From positions 1 through 64,000 of the forward strand of contig CAZYAN010000006.1 of assembly GCA_964645585.1 (NCBI GenBank): a stretch of DNA of 64,000 nucleotides, written 5' to 3'. Each line of letters starts with the position of its first letter. Position 1 is the first letter of the stretch. The stretch comes from DATGSL01 sp964645585. Lineage in GTDB: Bacteria; Verrucomicrobiota; Verrucomicrobiia; Opitutales; T3Sed10-336. A model generated the notes under the pieces. That model ran no database searches. It was not told the origin of the DNA and saw only the letters and a program-made list of their open reading frames with translations. Both the position numbers and the translations under genes were made by a program. This document shows positions 25,555 to 34,155 of this stretch, one piece after another.

Positions 25555-25812
25555 ATGAGCAAACAAGGCAAACGTCCCTCGTTCGTCGCGACTTTTATCA
25601 AGGACCTGCTGTTCGTGGGCCCCTTCTTCCTGATCAGTTTTCTTGTTCTGAAACCGTCGGTTCCGAGTCACGACCCGTTTTGGATCAACTTCTGGGCCGG
25701 ACTGGTCGGCCTTGCCATGGCCGGCGGAGGATGGCTGGCGCTCCAAATGTTCAAAGTAGTACTCGCCGACCAGCTCGACGCCAACCGCGCCCGGAGCGAA
25801 TCCGCAAAATAG
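25555..25812 (+). CDS. Small two-helix membrane protein, unknown
   Basis: About 85 residues with two hydrophobic segments (DLLFVGPFFLISFLVL and FWAGLVGLAMAGGGWLAL), a short basic N-terminus and a polar C-terminus. The ATG at 25555 is preferred over the TTG two codons earlier. It runs divergently from the VTT gene and 68 bases before polyphosphate glucokinase, perhaps in one transcript. I do not recognise a family. Confidence 0.65.
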   Translation: MSKQGKRPSFVATFIKDLLFVGPFFLISFLVLKPSVPSHDPFWINFWAGLVGLAMAGGGWLALQMFKVVLADQLDANRARSESAK

Positions 25813-25880
25813 CCGCCGCCCGCACCCGGACGCCCAGCTAATACCAAGGCCGGCGCCGGGATTTCGGCCTGCCTCCGCTC

Positions 25881-26618
25881 ATGAACATTCTCGGAATCGA
25901 CATCGGAGGCTCAGGCATCAAAGCAGCCCCCGTCGATACCGGCTGCGGCCGCCTCCTTCGGGAACGGATGCGCATCGACACGCCGACTCCCGCCACCCCG
26001 GAAGCCGTTAGCCGGGTAACTCGGAAGCTGGTCTGCTCTTTCGGCTGGACCGGTCCGATCGGGATCGGCCTTCCTGCCATTATCCGCTCCCAAATCGCTC
26101 GAACCGCCGCCAACATTGCCCCAGAATGGATTGGCGTTGATGCCCGTAAGCTTTTTTCCGAAACCACCGGCTGCCCCGTAAACGTGATTAATGACGCCGA
26201 CGCGGCGGGACTTGCGGAAATGCGCTTCGGGGCGGGTCGCGACAAATCCGGAAGCGTCCTCGTGCTCACAGCCGGCACCGGCATTGGCAGCGCCCTGTTC
26301 CACAACGGCGCGCTTTTCCCAAACACCGAATTTGGGCACATCGAAATGCACGGCACCCCCGCCGAAAAGTTTGCCTCAGCCGCCGTCCGCAATCTGGAAG
26401 ACCTCGCCTGGCCTGAGTGGGGAAAACGCTTCAACGAATTCCTTCAGCGCCTCGAGCGCCTGGTCGCCCCCGATGTCATCATCATCGGCGGAGGCATCAG
26501 CAAGAAATTCAAGAAATTTCGCCCTTGGCTGAATACGTCAGCCGATATCCTGCCAGCCGAATTCCACAATGACGCCGGGATCGTCGGAGCCGCCCTCGCC
26601 GCGGCCGCTGCCGCCTAG
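25881..26618 (+). CDS. ppgK: Polyphosphate glucokinase (ROK family)
   Basis: A 245-residue kinase that phosphorylates glucose with polyphosphate and/or ATP. The phosphate-binding loop is GIDIGGSGIKA near the N-terminus, the catalytic Asp lies in VINDADAAGLAE, and VLTAGTGIGSALF is the second phosphate loop. EFGHIEMHG and DVIIIGGGISKKFKKF match the PPGK group. ROK proteins of this length without a helix-turn-helix domain are sugar kinases, not repressors. It suggests use of stored polyphosphate for glycolysis. Confidence 0.9.
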   Translation: MNILGIDIGGSGIKAAPVDTGCGRLLRERMRIDTPTPATPEAVSRVTRKLVCSFGWTGPIGIGLPAIIRSQIARTAANIAPEWIGVDARKLFSETTGCPVNVINDADAAGLAEMRFGAGRDKSGSVLVLTAGTGIGSALFHNGALFPNTEFGHIEMHGTPAEKFASAAVRNLEDLAWPEWGKRFNEFLQRLERLVAPDVIIIGGGISKKFKKFRPWLNTSADILPAEFHNDAGIVGAALAAAAAA

Positions 26619-26661
26619 TCAGACTCGCAGGCAGCATCCAATCTTGCAGCGATCCAAGAAT

Positions 26662-27258
26662 TCAAAACGTTCGTGAGATCCCGATCAGCGACATGTGCTG
26701 ATTCACTCCCGAATTCGGCGAACGAAGTCCGCCGTTCGAATAATGAACGAACCGCTGCTGAAAGGTGATTGCGACATCCTGCCGAACAAACCAATGGACC
26801 CCCGCCCCGGCCTGCGGATTGAACTGCAGTTTTCCTCCGAAGGCCGGCTCCCCGACGTCCGTCACCGCCACACCGATTCCTCCCTCAACGAACGGAAGCC
26901 AGGCGCCGCCGGTGTCGAATACGTACCGCACGATCGGCGTCAGCCCAAATAAGACTCCGCTGTCCGGTTCATACTGCCGCGCAAACAGAAAATCAGCTCC
27001 GATAAACACGCGGCCACGATAAAATCGGTCCGTCGCAAGGAGATCACTGACAGCAACGTCATAGTGCACCTGGCCCACCAGCGCGTCGTGTTCGCGTTTA
27101 CCGCCCCAGCGAGTATCACCCAGGGCGATGCCCACCGAAACGCCAGCGGTCCTGCTTCCTTTCGTCAGCGCGGGCGCTTCCGCCGACAAATTCGACAACG
27201 GCGCCAGTGCTCCCGCGGCCAAAACGCAAATACTCAATACAAGAATCCGTCGTTGCAT
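26662..27258 (-). CDS. PagL-like acyloxyacyl hydrolase (lipid A 3-O-deacylase family)
   Basis: A 198-residue outer-membrane beta-barrel candidate with a signal peptide (about 1-27). The C-terminal block FVHYSNGGLRSPNSGVNQH carries the family's His-x-Ser-Asn signature, which forms the serine-hydrolase site in PagL, and the chain ends in Phe as in many barrels. The family removes the 3-O acyl chain from lipid A. The open frame extends 17 codons upstream, but MQRRILVLSIC is a better signal-peptide start. Activity on this organism's lipid A is inferred. Confidence 0.75.
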   Translation of the reverse strand: MQRRILVLSICVLAAGALAPLSNLSAEAPALTKGSRTAGVSVGIALGDTRWGGKREHDALVGQVHYDVAVSDLLATDRFYRGRVFIGADFLFARQYEPDSGVLFGLTPIVRYVFDTGGAWLPFVEGGIGVAVTDVGEPAFGGKLQFNPQAGAGVHWFVRQDVAITFQQRFVHYSNGGLRSPNSGVNQHMSLIGISRTF

Positions 27259-27321
27259 AACAAGAATCGCGACCCCAATTGTCTGGGTCAAAACGACTAA
27301 GAGAACCAACGATAATCTTGG

Positions 27322-29028
27322 TCACAAGAGTAAAAATACGGTAAGCACAACCGTCACCGCTACCGCCACCAGCAGATTCGCCCCGAGCGACGCGCGCGAC
27401 CGATCAGCGTTGTAGACGCCGCTCTCTCCGCGCAGCCAGCCCCCCGGATTTCGTCCGAACGCCACCCCGGCCGCGATCAGCCCTGATACGGCCCGCTGCG
27501 CGCCGTCAAACACGGCGACCGTCCCATCGACAAAGATCGCTCGATAGAGTCGCGATGGCCGCCGGTAAAACCAGTCGAGATCGAGCACGATCTTAGCTGG
27601 CCCAAGCATCCATTTCCGACAGAGCCAGAACACGACAAAGGTCACCGCCTGCAATTGCAGCGCCTTGGAAACCCCCGCCAGCGTGTAAGCAGAAAAATCA
27701 ACCGGGAAAGGCAGGTGCGTATACTGGACTCCCGGCGCGACCCCATACAGGACACAGAGAAACGCAAGGGTCGCCATGGCCGCAACCATCGTCTTCGGCA
27801 CCGGCCGCTGCACCGGCGCCTCGCGCTCTCCATGTATCCACGCGAAATACGGAAGCTTGACCCCTACGCTCAAAAAGGTCCCGACCGACGCAAGGTTCAT
27901 CAGCATGTATCCAAGCGGAAATGACGATGCCGCGTCGGTCACCATTCCCTTGCTCACAAATCCATTGAATAGCGGAACACCTGAAATCGCCGCGCCTCCG
28001 ATAAGGTAAAGTGCCATAACCCATGGCATCCGCCTCACCAGCCCGCCGAGATGGGTCAATCGCGATTCTCCAGTCGCAAATATCACCGCGCCCGCACCCA
28101 TGAACATCAGCGCCTTGTAAAGGAGGTGATTGTAGGCATAGGCCGAAGCACCGTTGATCGCGAACTCCGTCCCGATCCCGATCGCCGCCACCATGTAGCC
28201 GACCTGGCTGATGATGTGATACGAAAGAATCTGGCGGATGTCGTTCGAGAACATCGCGTAGGTCACGCCGTACAGCGCCATGACGATCCCGCCGATAAAC
28301 AGGATTTCCCAGCCCGGAAAACAGCGGGCCAGCACGTAAACCGCGGTCTTCGTGGTAAACGCGCTCAAGAAAACGCTTCCCGCAACACTCGCTCGCGGAT
28401 AGGCATCCGGCAGCCACGAGTGAAGCGGCGGCATCGCGGTGTTTACCAAAACCCCCGCCAAAATCAGCCACGCCGCCCAGTCGCGCGAATCAGCCGCGAA
28501 GGCAACGAGATCAACACTCCCCGTCGTGGCGACCTGAACCGCGATCCCCGCAAGCAGCACGCTGCCGCCAACCACATGATACATCAGGTAGCGATACCCG
28601 GCTCCCGCCGCGTCTTTTCCGTCGCCAGTCCAAACGATCACCGCCGACGCCACCGCCATCACTTCCCAGAACGCGAGCAGCGTGAAAAAATCGCCCGCGA
28701 ACACAACGCCGACACCTCCCCCTGCATAGAGAAGCATGCCCAGCTGCTGGCGAATGTCCCGCACGTGCCACGCGTAAACTCCCCCGGCGATCCCTACAAT
28801 CGCGAACGCAATGCCAAACATCCGCGAAAGACCGTCAACTTCGAACAGCGTGAGCTGGTAATCGAGGAAACCTGCCTCCAAAGTGCTCCCGAGCGGCAGC
28901 CAGACAATGCTCAGCAGCGCGAGCACAGGTGCCGCGATGAGGGCGGCCGGGCGAACGGATCGAGGCAGCACCGGCAGCAGCAAAGCCGCGACGATCCAGA
29001 ACAGCGCCGGAGGAAATTCAACGCTCAT
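27322..29028 (-). CDS. Third antiporter-like (MrpD/NuoM-type) membrane subunit
   Basis: A 568-residue, 14 or more helix proton-conducting subunit, last in the Mrp-type cluster. The conserved Glu of TM5 is kept (LLAFWEVMAVAS) and the TM8-region Lys occurs in FTTKTAVY. The TM7 segment reads LVNTAMPPLHSWLPDAY, with Asn where the other two large subunits have Lys. This may alter or abolish proton transfer in this chain. It overlaps the 65-residue gene upstream by 11 bases. The long C-terminal extension (about 460-568) resembles NuoL/MrpA-type tails with a lateral amphipathic helix. Confidence 0.88.
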   Translation of the reverse strand: MSVEFPPALFWIVAALLLPVLPRSVRPAALIAAPVLALLSIVWLPLGSTLEAGFLDYQLTLFEVDGLSRMFGIAFAIVGIAGGVYAWHVRDIRQQLGMLLYAGGGVGVVFAGDFFTLLAFWEVMAVASAVIVWTGDGKDAAGAGYRYLMYHVVGGSVLLAGIAVQVATTGSVDLVAFAADSRDWAAWLILAGVLVNTAMPPLHSWLPDAYPRASVAGSVFLSAFTTKTAVYVLARCFPGWEILFIGGIVMALYGVTYAMFSNDIRQILSYHIISQVGYMVAAIGIGTEFAINGASAYAYNHLLYKALMFMGAGAVIFATGESRLTHLGGLVRRMPWVMALYLIGGAAISGVPLFNGFVSKGMVTDAASSFPLGYMLMNLASVGTFLSVGVKLPYFAWIHGEREAPVQRPVPKTMVAAMATLAFLCVLYGVAPGVQYTHLPFPVDFSAYTLAGVSKALQLQAVTFVVFWLCRKWMLGPAKIVLDLDWFYRRPSRLYRAIFVDGTVAVFDGAQRAVSGLIAAGVAFGRNPGGWLRGESGVYNADRSRASLGANLLVAVAVTVVLTVFLLL

Positions 29029-29215
29029 CGTAATAACCCTCCTCTCGCATCAGCAACTTCTTCAAAACAAACTTCGCGACCACGGAAAACCCGAGCGACC
29101 CGGCAAGCCCGAACAGCAGATAAAACGCCGGAAAATGATGCGGATCTCCCACCGCGGCCATTGCGACCGATGCCGCCGCCACAACTCCAACAGCAATCCA
29201 GTGAACCCGCTTCAT
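29018..29215 (-). CDS. Small membrane protein of the Mrp-type cluster
   Basis: Sixty-five residues with two hydrophobic helices (WIAVGVVAAASVAMAAV and FYLLFGLAGSLGFSVVAKFVL) and a charged C-terminus (KKLLMREEGYYDER). Its ATG overlaps the preceding antiporter gene's stop by the ATGA pattern, and its end overlaps the next gene. It is locked between two large antiporter subunits, so it is probably an accessory subunit of the complex; I know of no assigned function. Confidence 0.75.
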   Translation of the reverse strand: MKRVHWIAVGVVAAASVAMAAVGDPHHFPAFYLLFGLAGSLGFSVVAKFVLKKLLMREEGYYDER

Positions 29216-30717
29216 CCCTGCCCTCCTGTTCCGCTGAAAATCATCTCCGACGCCATCATGGCAAGGTCATACAGGTGGAATACCAGGTTGGGGAAGAGGA
29301 AAAAGAGGACCGACAGAACAGCCGTCGTTACCAGCGGAACCACCATGAGCGGCGACGCCTCTCCAAAATGTTTTCCGTCCGCGCTCGCCCGGAAAAACGC
29401 CCGATGAACGATCGGAAAAAAGTAGGCCGCGTTCAAAATCCCGCTGATCAGGAAGATCGCCATCGCCAGCGATGTCCCGGCCGACAGGGTCCCTTGCAAG
29501 AGAAACCACTTGCTCAAAAAACCGTTGACCGGCGGCAGGCCCGCGAGCCCCATCGTGCCGATCAAAAACGCCGTCATCGTCCACGGCATCGAACGGCCGA
29601 TCCCATCGAGTTCCGCGATGTCTTGTTTATGCGTGTGGACGTAAATCGCGCCGGCACAGAAGAAGAGCGTGATCTTCATCGTCGCGTGCGCCGAGATGTG
29701 CAGGATGCCGCCGGTAAATGATTCCCGTGTCAGCAGCGCCGCTCCGAGCGCAATGTAGGACAGGTGCGCAACCGTCGAGTACGCAAGCCGCTTCTTCAGG
29801 TTGGTCTGCTTCATCGCGATCAGCGACCCAAGCAAAATCGTCGCTCCGGCAAACAGCGCCAAAACGACATCCAGCCCATACGCCTCCATCGTCTCTGGCC
29901 CGAAGATAAAACCGACGACGCGAACGATTCCGAAGACTCCCGATTTCACCACGGCCACCGCGTGGAGCAGCGCACTTACCGGCGTGGGCGCCACCATCGC
30001 GCTCGGCAGCCAGCTGTGCAGCGGCATGATCCCGCCCTTGACTCCGACCCCGAACAAAAAGAGCAAAAAGATCAGACGAACCGCCTCCGGGGAGGCCGAC
30101 ACACCGTCGAAAACTCCCCCCGCCTGAAAGGAGATGTTGCCAACCTGCAAAAACAGCCAGCCGGATGCCGCGACCAGGAGCAAGCCCGCCGACAGCGCGT
30201 AAGCCAGATATTGCCGTCCCGCCCGGATCGCCTCCGGCGTCTCCTTGTGTACAACCAGCGGATACGTAGCCAGCGTGAGCGCTTCGTAAAAAATGATAAA
30301 CGTCACCAGGTTCGCCGAAAACGCGATACCCATTGTCGCGGAGAGACTGACCGCAAAACTCGCGTAGTACCGGGTTTGCTTCTCTTCCCGGTTTCCCCGC
30401 ATGTAGCCGATCGAGTAAACCGACGTCAGTATCCACAATCCGGATGAAACCAGCGCGAAGAACAGCCCAAACGCGTCGACCCGGAAGGCGAAATCGATTC
30501 CCGGCGCGATCGAGAACAGTGTCTGCTCAACCGTGTCGCCTCCGAGAACCGCTGGAAGCAGCGAGAGCACCAGACCGAATTTCACCGCCGCCGCGACCAG
30601 CGTCACCGCCTCGCGCGCGTTCGGACGCCGCCCGAACAGCACGATCAGCGGCACCGCGCCAAGGGATACAAGAATCGCAAGAACTGGAGTGTTACTCAGC
30701 ATGATTCCGCCAGTCAC
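29212..30717 (-). CDS. Second antiporter-like (MrpD/MrpA-type) membrane subunit
   Basis: A 501-residue homologue of NuoL/M/N and MrpA/D antiporter subunits. TM5 Glu is present (FIIFYEALTLATYPLV), TM7 Lys (VGVKGGIMPLHSWLPSAM), the 'APTPVSALLHAVAVVKSG' signature, and a Lys in HATMKITLFFCAG. It therefore keeps the residues of an active proton channel. The first ATG at 30717 overlaps the upstream mrpD stop; an in-frame ATG at 30702 is possible. About 14 helices. Confidence 0.9.
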   Translation of the reverse strand: MTGGIMLSNTPVLAILVSLGAVPLIVLFGRRPNAREAVTLVAAAVKFGLVLSLLPAVLGGDTVEQTLFSIAPGIDFAFRVDAFGLFFALVSSGLWILTSVYSIGYMRGNREEKQTRYYASFAVSLSATMGIAFSANLVTFIIFYEALTLATYPLVVHKETPEAIRAGRQYLAYALSAGLLLVAASGWLFLQVGNISFQAGGVFDGVSASPEAVRLIFLLFLFGVGVKGGIMPLHSWLPSAMVAPTPVSALLHAVAVVKSGVFGIVRVVGFIFGPETMEAYGLDVVLALFAGATILLGSLIAMKQTNLKKRLAYSTVAHLSYIALGAALLTRESFTGGILHISAHATMKITLFFCAGAIYVHTHKQDIAELDGIGRSMPWTMTAFLIGTMGLAGLPPVNGFLSKWFLLQGTLSAGTSLAMAIFLISGILNAAYFFPIVHRAFFRASADGKHFGEASPLMVVPLVTTAVLSVLFFLFPNLVFHLYDLAMMASEMIFSGTGGQG

Positions 30718-32204
30718 AGCGTCCCCGGCAACATCGGTTCAATGACTTCCTTCACAACGTAGAAATTGCCCAGCCCAAGCACCACGACGCCCACCGCAAG
30801 AAGCAGCACCGGCCACAGCATCGACGGCGCCGCCTCCCCGCGCGCCACCGTTTCACTTGCGGACACCTCTTCCGGCGGACGCAGATACACGCGCTCCAGA
30901 ATCCGGAAAAAGTAAACGACACTGAAGAGACTGCTGAGAATGATCACCGCGATCAGCAGCCATTGGCCCTGTTCAAAGGCCGCGAGCACCAAATACCATT
31001 TCGTGAAAAATCCGGCCATAGGCGGCAAACCGATCATGGAAAGCGCAACAATCACCAATGCGCCCATCGTCCACGGCATGCGCACCCGCAGCGTGTGGTC
31101 GAAGCGCGTAATCATCCGGTTCCCCGTGCGCTCCAGCACGCTTCCGCTGATCATAAAAAGACACCCTTTCATCATCGCGTGGTTCAACGTGTGCAGAATC
31201 GCCGCGATCAACCCGAGCGGCGAGGCGAGGCCGATGCCGACCGCAATGTAGCCGACGTGCGACACGCTGCTGAAGGCGAGCATGCGCTTCAGATCGGTTT
31301 GAGCGATCGCCATCAGCCCTCCCCACAGGATGCCCAGCACGCCGAGCGCAATCAGCGCCGATCCGATGATCGTATCCGTGCGCACGAAGTCGGGTTCGAG
31401 CACAAAAAAACCAATCCGGATCAGCGCGTAAATCGCGACTTTCGTCCCAACCGGCGCCACCAGCGCCGACGCGGCCGACGAAGCATGCGTGTAGGCGTCC
31501 GCCAGCCATCCGTGCAACGGGAACAGCGCCATCTTGATTCCCAGTCCGACGACGATCAAAACGACGCCCACGAGCGTCGCGTCCGAATGCCCCGCCTCGG
31601 CAAGAATCGCGGCAACATCGGCCATGTTCAGCGATCCATGCGAGACCAGCAGAAATCCGACCCCAAGCAGATAGAACGACGCACCGATCGTCCCGTAAAT
31701 TAAATAACGGAACGCCGCGACAGCCGCTCGTTTCGAACCGATCGCCACAAGCGCGTAGGTCGCGATCGAACTGATTTCAAGGAAGACGTACAGGTTGAAC
31801 AGGTCCCCCGTCATCACAATCCCGCAAAGCCCTCCGAGAAGAAGCAGCGCCGCGCTGTAAAATGGCGCCTCCTTGCCGGGCGTTTCCTTCGCGATGAGAA
31901 TTCGGCTGTGCCAGAGCACAGCGAGGCCAACGCCGGTGATCACAAGACAGAAAAACGCCGACAGCGGGTCGAGCACCAGCTCGATCCCTATTGGAGGCTG
32001 CCACCCGCCGAGGGTATAATGAAACGCCTCCCCCGCGGCCAAGGTCCGGTATAAGCCGACAGCCGAGGCGACGAACGAAAAGCCCGCCGCCGCCATCATC
32101 ACCGCGTACGACGCCGCGCGACCAATCTTGGCCACCAGCGGAATCAGTAAAGCCCCGGCAAACAGAACAACCGGGATCAGCACTGGAAGGTTCCCTCCCG
32201 TCAT
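30714..32204 (-). CDS. mrpD: Cation/proton antiporter subunit D
   Basis: A 496-residue proton-translocating subunit of the Mrp complex. TM5 Glu (LYVFLEISSIATYALVA) and TM7 Lys (GLGIKMALFPLHGWLADAY) are both present, as is the TM8 Lys (GTKVAIY). The sequence is closest by motif to MrpD and MbhH. It overlaps mrpC by four bases (ATGA). It lies directly after the C subunit as in both the Mrp and Mbh orders. Confidence 0.92.
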   Translation of the reverse strand: MTGGNLPVLIPVVLFAGALLIPLVAKIGRAASYAVMMAAAGFSFVASAVGLYRTLAAGEAFHYTLGGWQPPIGIELVLDPLSAFFCLVITGVGLAVLWHSRILIAKETPGKEAPFYSAALLLLGGLCGIVMTGDLFNLYVFLEISSIATYALVAIGSKRAAVAAFRYLIYGTIGASFYLLGVGFLLVSHGSLNMADVAAILAEAGHSDATLVGVVLIVVGLGIKMALFPLHGWLADAYTHASSAASALVAPVGTKVAIYALIRIGFFVLEPDFVRTDTIIGSALIALGVLGILWGGLMAIAQTDLKRMLAFSSVSHVGYIAVGIGLASPLGLIAAILHTLNHAMMKGCLFMISGSVLERTGNRMITRFDHTLRVRMPWTMGALVIVALSMIGLPPMAGFFTKWYLVLAAFEQGQWLLIAVIILSSLFSVVYFFRILERVYLRPPEEVSASETVARGEAAPSMLWPVLLLAVGVVVLGLGNFYVVKEVIEPMLPGTL

Positions 32205-32575
32205 TCCGCCTCCATCCTCTCCAGCAAGACCGGCTCATCGAGCGTGCCGTAGTTCCGGTAGATCACGATCAGCATGGCAAAGGCAGCGCCGGTCAGCGCC
32301 ACTCCGACAACGATCGCCGTCAGCATCAGCGTGTGCGGAAGGGGATTGAGGTAATTCTCCGGCTCGGTCACCGGACGTGAAGGGTCAAGAATCGGGACGG
32401 TCGCGTTCCACTTGAACGCCATTGTCACAAAAAACAAAATCACGGCGTTCTGGAAGATGATCATCCCGATTAACTTCTTCATCAGGTTCTTCTTCACGAT
32501 CATGCCGTACATGCCAACCGCCAGCAGGAGCACGATCGCCCAGTACGCGTAGTAGTCGTGAATCAGGTCAACCAT
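32201..32575 (-). CDS. mrpC: Cation/proton antiporter subunit C (NuoK-like)
   Basis: A 124-residue, three-helix subunit homologous to NuoK and MrpC, with the GMIIFQNAVILFFV and LPHTLMLTAIVVGVALTGAAFA helices. The NuoK-type PHTL..TAIVV signature is clear. The ATG at 32575 overlaps the end of the B-subunit gene by eight bases, while the longer open frame upstream is out of register with homologues. Confidence 0.9.
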   Translation of the reverse strand: MVDLIHDYYAYWAIVLLLAVGMYGMIVKKNLMKKLIGMIIFQNAVILFFVTMAFKWNATVPILDPSRPVTEPENYLNPLPHTLMLTAIVVGVALTGAAFAMLIVIYRNYGTLDEPVLLERMEAE

Positions 32576-33005
32576 CCGGCGGCCCTCCGACCAAGTTGTC
32601 GTAGATCGATACCAGTGCCGCGGCCACAGCACCGCCTATTCCGATCTCCACAATCAGAATTCCGTAGTAACGGAGCATCGTTCCGTCGAAACCGAACGGC
32701 AATGCGGGATACTCCAAGTAAAATCCTCCGCCCGTTAGCGCCAGCATGCCGGTGACGAGGAAAACCAGTCCCCCCAGTCCCGCGGCCGGCAGCGCCCGCG
32801 TCGACGGAAATTCCGCCTGGCTCGCCTGCAACCCCTCCGTCAGCCGCAACAGAATAAAGCCCGCCGCCAGCAGCGCGCCCCCCTGGAAGCCGCCGCCCGG
32901 ACTGTAATGCCCGTGAAAGATCACATAGATACCGAACACTTGAATCACACGAGCCAGCGCCCGGGTAACAACGATGGCAATAATGCTCCGAATGGGCCCG
33001 GTCAT
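32568..33005 (-). CDS. mrpB: Cation/proton antiporter subunit B (MnhB domain)
   Basis: A 145-residue four-helix protein with the MnhB signature FHGHYSPGGGFQGGALLAAGFIL near residues 30-50. Its N-terminus overlaps the upstream gene by four bases. It corresponds to MrpB/MbhF. Polar stretches between the third and fourth helices (YPALPFGFDGTMLRYYG) match the family's periplasmic loop. Confidence 0.9.
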   Translation of the reverse strand: MTGPIRSIIAIVVTRALARVIQVFGIYVIFHGHYSPGGGFQGGALLAAGFILLRLTEGLQASQAEFPSTRALPAAGLGGLVFLVTGMLALTGGGFYLEYPALPFGFDGTMLRYYGILIVEIGIGGAVAAALVSIYDNLVGGPPDG

Positions 33006-33313
33006 CCGTTCCCTCCCCGTTTTTCCCGGCGGCCAAGGATAAAGAAACAGGCGACGGCGGCGGAGAACACCACCATCACTTCTCCCAGCGTGTCGAAGCC
33101 GCGATAATCCGCCAAAATGACCGTCACGATATTCACCGTCTTCGCATCCTCGTAGGCATGGGCGATATAATGCGCCGCGGCACCTTCGCTGCCAGCTGGG
33201 CTGACCGTCCGGTGCATCGGGGCGTCAGGAGCTCCTCGCGGCGGAAGCTGCATCGTCGCATAAAGCATCGCTGCCGCAAACAGCAGCACAACTCCGATCT
33301 GTAAGGCTTTCAA
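33002..33313 (-). CDS. MrpA C-terminal/MbhE-like subunit
   Basis: A 103-residue protein with an N-terminal helix (LQIGVVLLFAAAMLYATMQLP), a polar domain (HYIAHAYEDAKTVNIVTVILADYRGFDTLGE) and a second helix. The 'NIVT.IL.DYRGFDTLGE' block is the conserved Mrp/Mbh domain that couples to the B subunit. The start is a TTG at 33313 that overlaps the stop of the DUF4040 gene (TTGA), with GAGGAAG upstream. This short form, separate from a full MrpA, is the arrangement of MbhE. Confidence 0.85.
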   Translation of the reverse strand: MKALQIGVVLLFAAAMLYATMQLPPRGAPDAPMHRTVSPAGSEGAAAHYIAHAYEDAKTVNIVTVILADYRGFDTLGEVMVVFSAAVACFFILGRREKRGGNG

Positions 33314-33555
33314 TCCTGACTCTTCCTCGTGGTTTGATGAAGCACGGCGATAAAAAAGACTCCGACGATTCCCGCTCCCACGACCGCCTCGGTAAACCCG
33401 ACATCGACCGCTCCCATCGATACATACAAAACGGCGGCCGCGAAACTGAACGCCGTTGTGGCCACCGCGGCCGCCAGCAGGTTTCGCACACCGAGCGCCA
33501 ACAGCGCCGCCACGACCAAAAGCAGATAGAGCACGCACTCGACTTGCCAGTTCAT
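33310..33555 (-). CDS. DUF4040 (MrpA-domain/MbhD-like) subunit
   Basis: An 81-residue three-helix subunit. The block VSMGAVDVGFTEAVVGAGIVG is the DUF4040 signature; in bacterial Mrp it is part of the C-terminus of MrpA, while in archaeal Mbh it is the free subunit MbhD. The gene follows mrpG by one base. Confidence 0.88.
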   Translation of the reverse strand: MNWQVECVLYLLLVVAALLALGVRNLLAAAVATTAFSFAAAVLYVSMGAVDVGFTEAVVGAGIVGVFFIAVLHQTTRKSQD

Positions 33556-33556
33556 G

Positions 33557-33886
33557 CTACTCGCGCTCCTCCTTCCCGCGATCGCGCGCCGCCCAGGGTT
33601 TCACGCCCGCCAGCAGGGCCGCCCTCGCCAGCATGTGGACCCCAACTGGGTTGGTCAGCGCAATAAAGGCAACCGCAAGCAAAATCTTTGCCGCGTTCAG
33701 CGTCAGCCCCTCATACACCGCGAGCCCAATGAGCACGAGGATAATGCCGACCGTATCCGCTAAACTGGCCGCATGGGTTCGCGTAAAAAAATCCGGAAGC
33801 CGGATGATCCCGGCACTCCCGGTCAGCATCGTGACCAAGCCGACCACGACCAGAAAAACCGCGAGGCTGTTTTGCAGGATTGTCAT
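33557..33886 (-). CDS. mrpG: Cation/proton antiporter subunit G
   Basis: A 109-residue three-helix subunit of the MnhG family; GIIRLPDFFTRTHAASLADTVG is the family signature. The ATG at 33886 overlaps the mrpF stop by four bases; an open frame extending to 34015 is ignored because its extra N-terminus lies over mrpF and lacks homology. The C-terminus (GVKPWAARDRGKEERE) is polar. Confidence 0.92.
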   Translation of the reverse strand: MTILQNSLAVFLVVVGLVTMLTGSAGIIRLPDFFTRTHAASLADTVGIILVLIGLAVYEGLTLNAAKILLAVAFIALTNPVGVHMLARAALLAGVKPWAARDRGKEERE

Positions 33887-34155
33887 TCTTTGCCTGGATC
33901 CGGTGGCGAGAAATATTTCGCGATCGCCAAGCCGCCGATAAAGTTTAAAATCGCGTAGGCGATCGCGATATCGAGAAACATGTCGATCCGTCCGTAGAGA
34001 AAACCGAATACACAAATCAGCGCGATCGTCTTGGCCCCCATCGCACTGATAGCGAGCAGCCGGTCAAACACCGTCGGCCCCGCCCACACGCGATAAAACG
34101 GGATCAGAATGATCGTGACGAGGACCACGATCGTTGCTGTCCAAAAGGCCTCCAT
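33883..34155 (-). CDS. mrpF: Cation/proton antiporter subunit F
   Basis: A 90-residue three-helix subunit of the MrpF/MbhB family, with the conserved FYRVWAGPTVFDRLLAISAMGAKT loop between helices one and two. It abuts mrpE directly, sharing base 34155. Confidence 0.92.
   Translation of the reverse strand: MEAFWTATIVVLVTIILIPFYRVWAGPTVFDRLLAISAMGAKTIALICVFGFLYGRIDMFLDIAIAYAILNFIGGLAIAKYFSPPDPGKE

Noticed and set aside
25881..26618. ROK-family transcriptional repressor
   Set aside because: No N-terminal helix-turn-helix is present; length and motifs fit polyphosphate glucokinase.
28051..29721. 556-codon plus-strand frame opposite the antiporter genes
   Set aside because: Arg/Gln/His-rich translation without domains, running across several coupled gene junctions; an antisense shadow.
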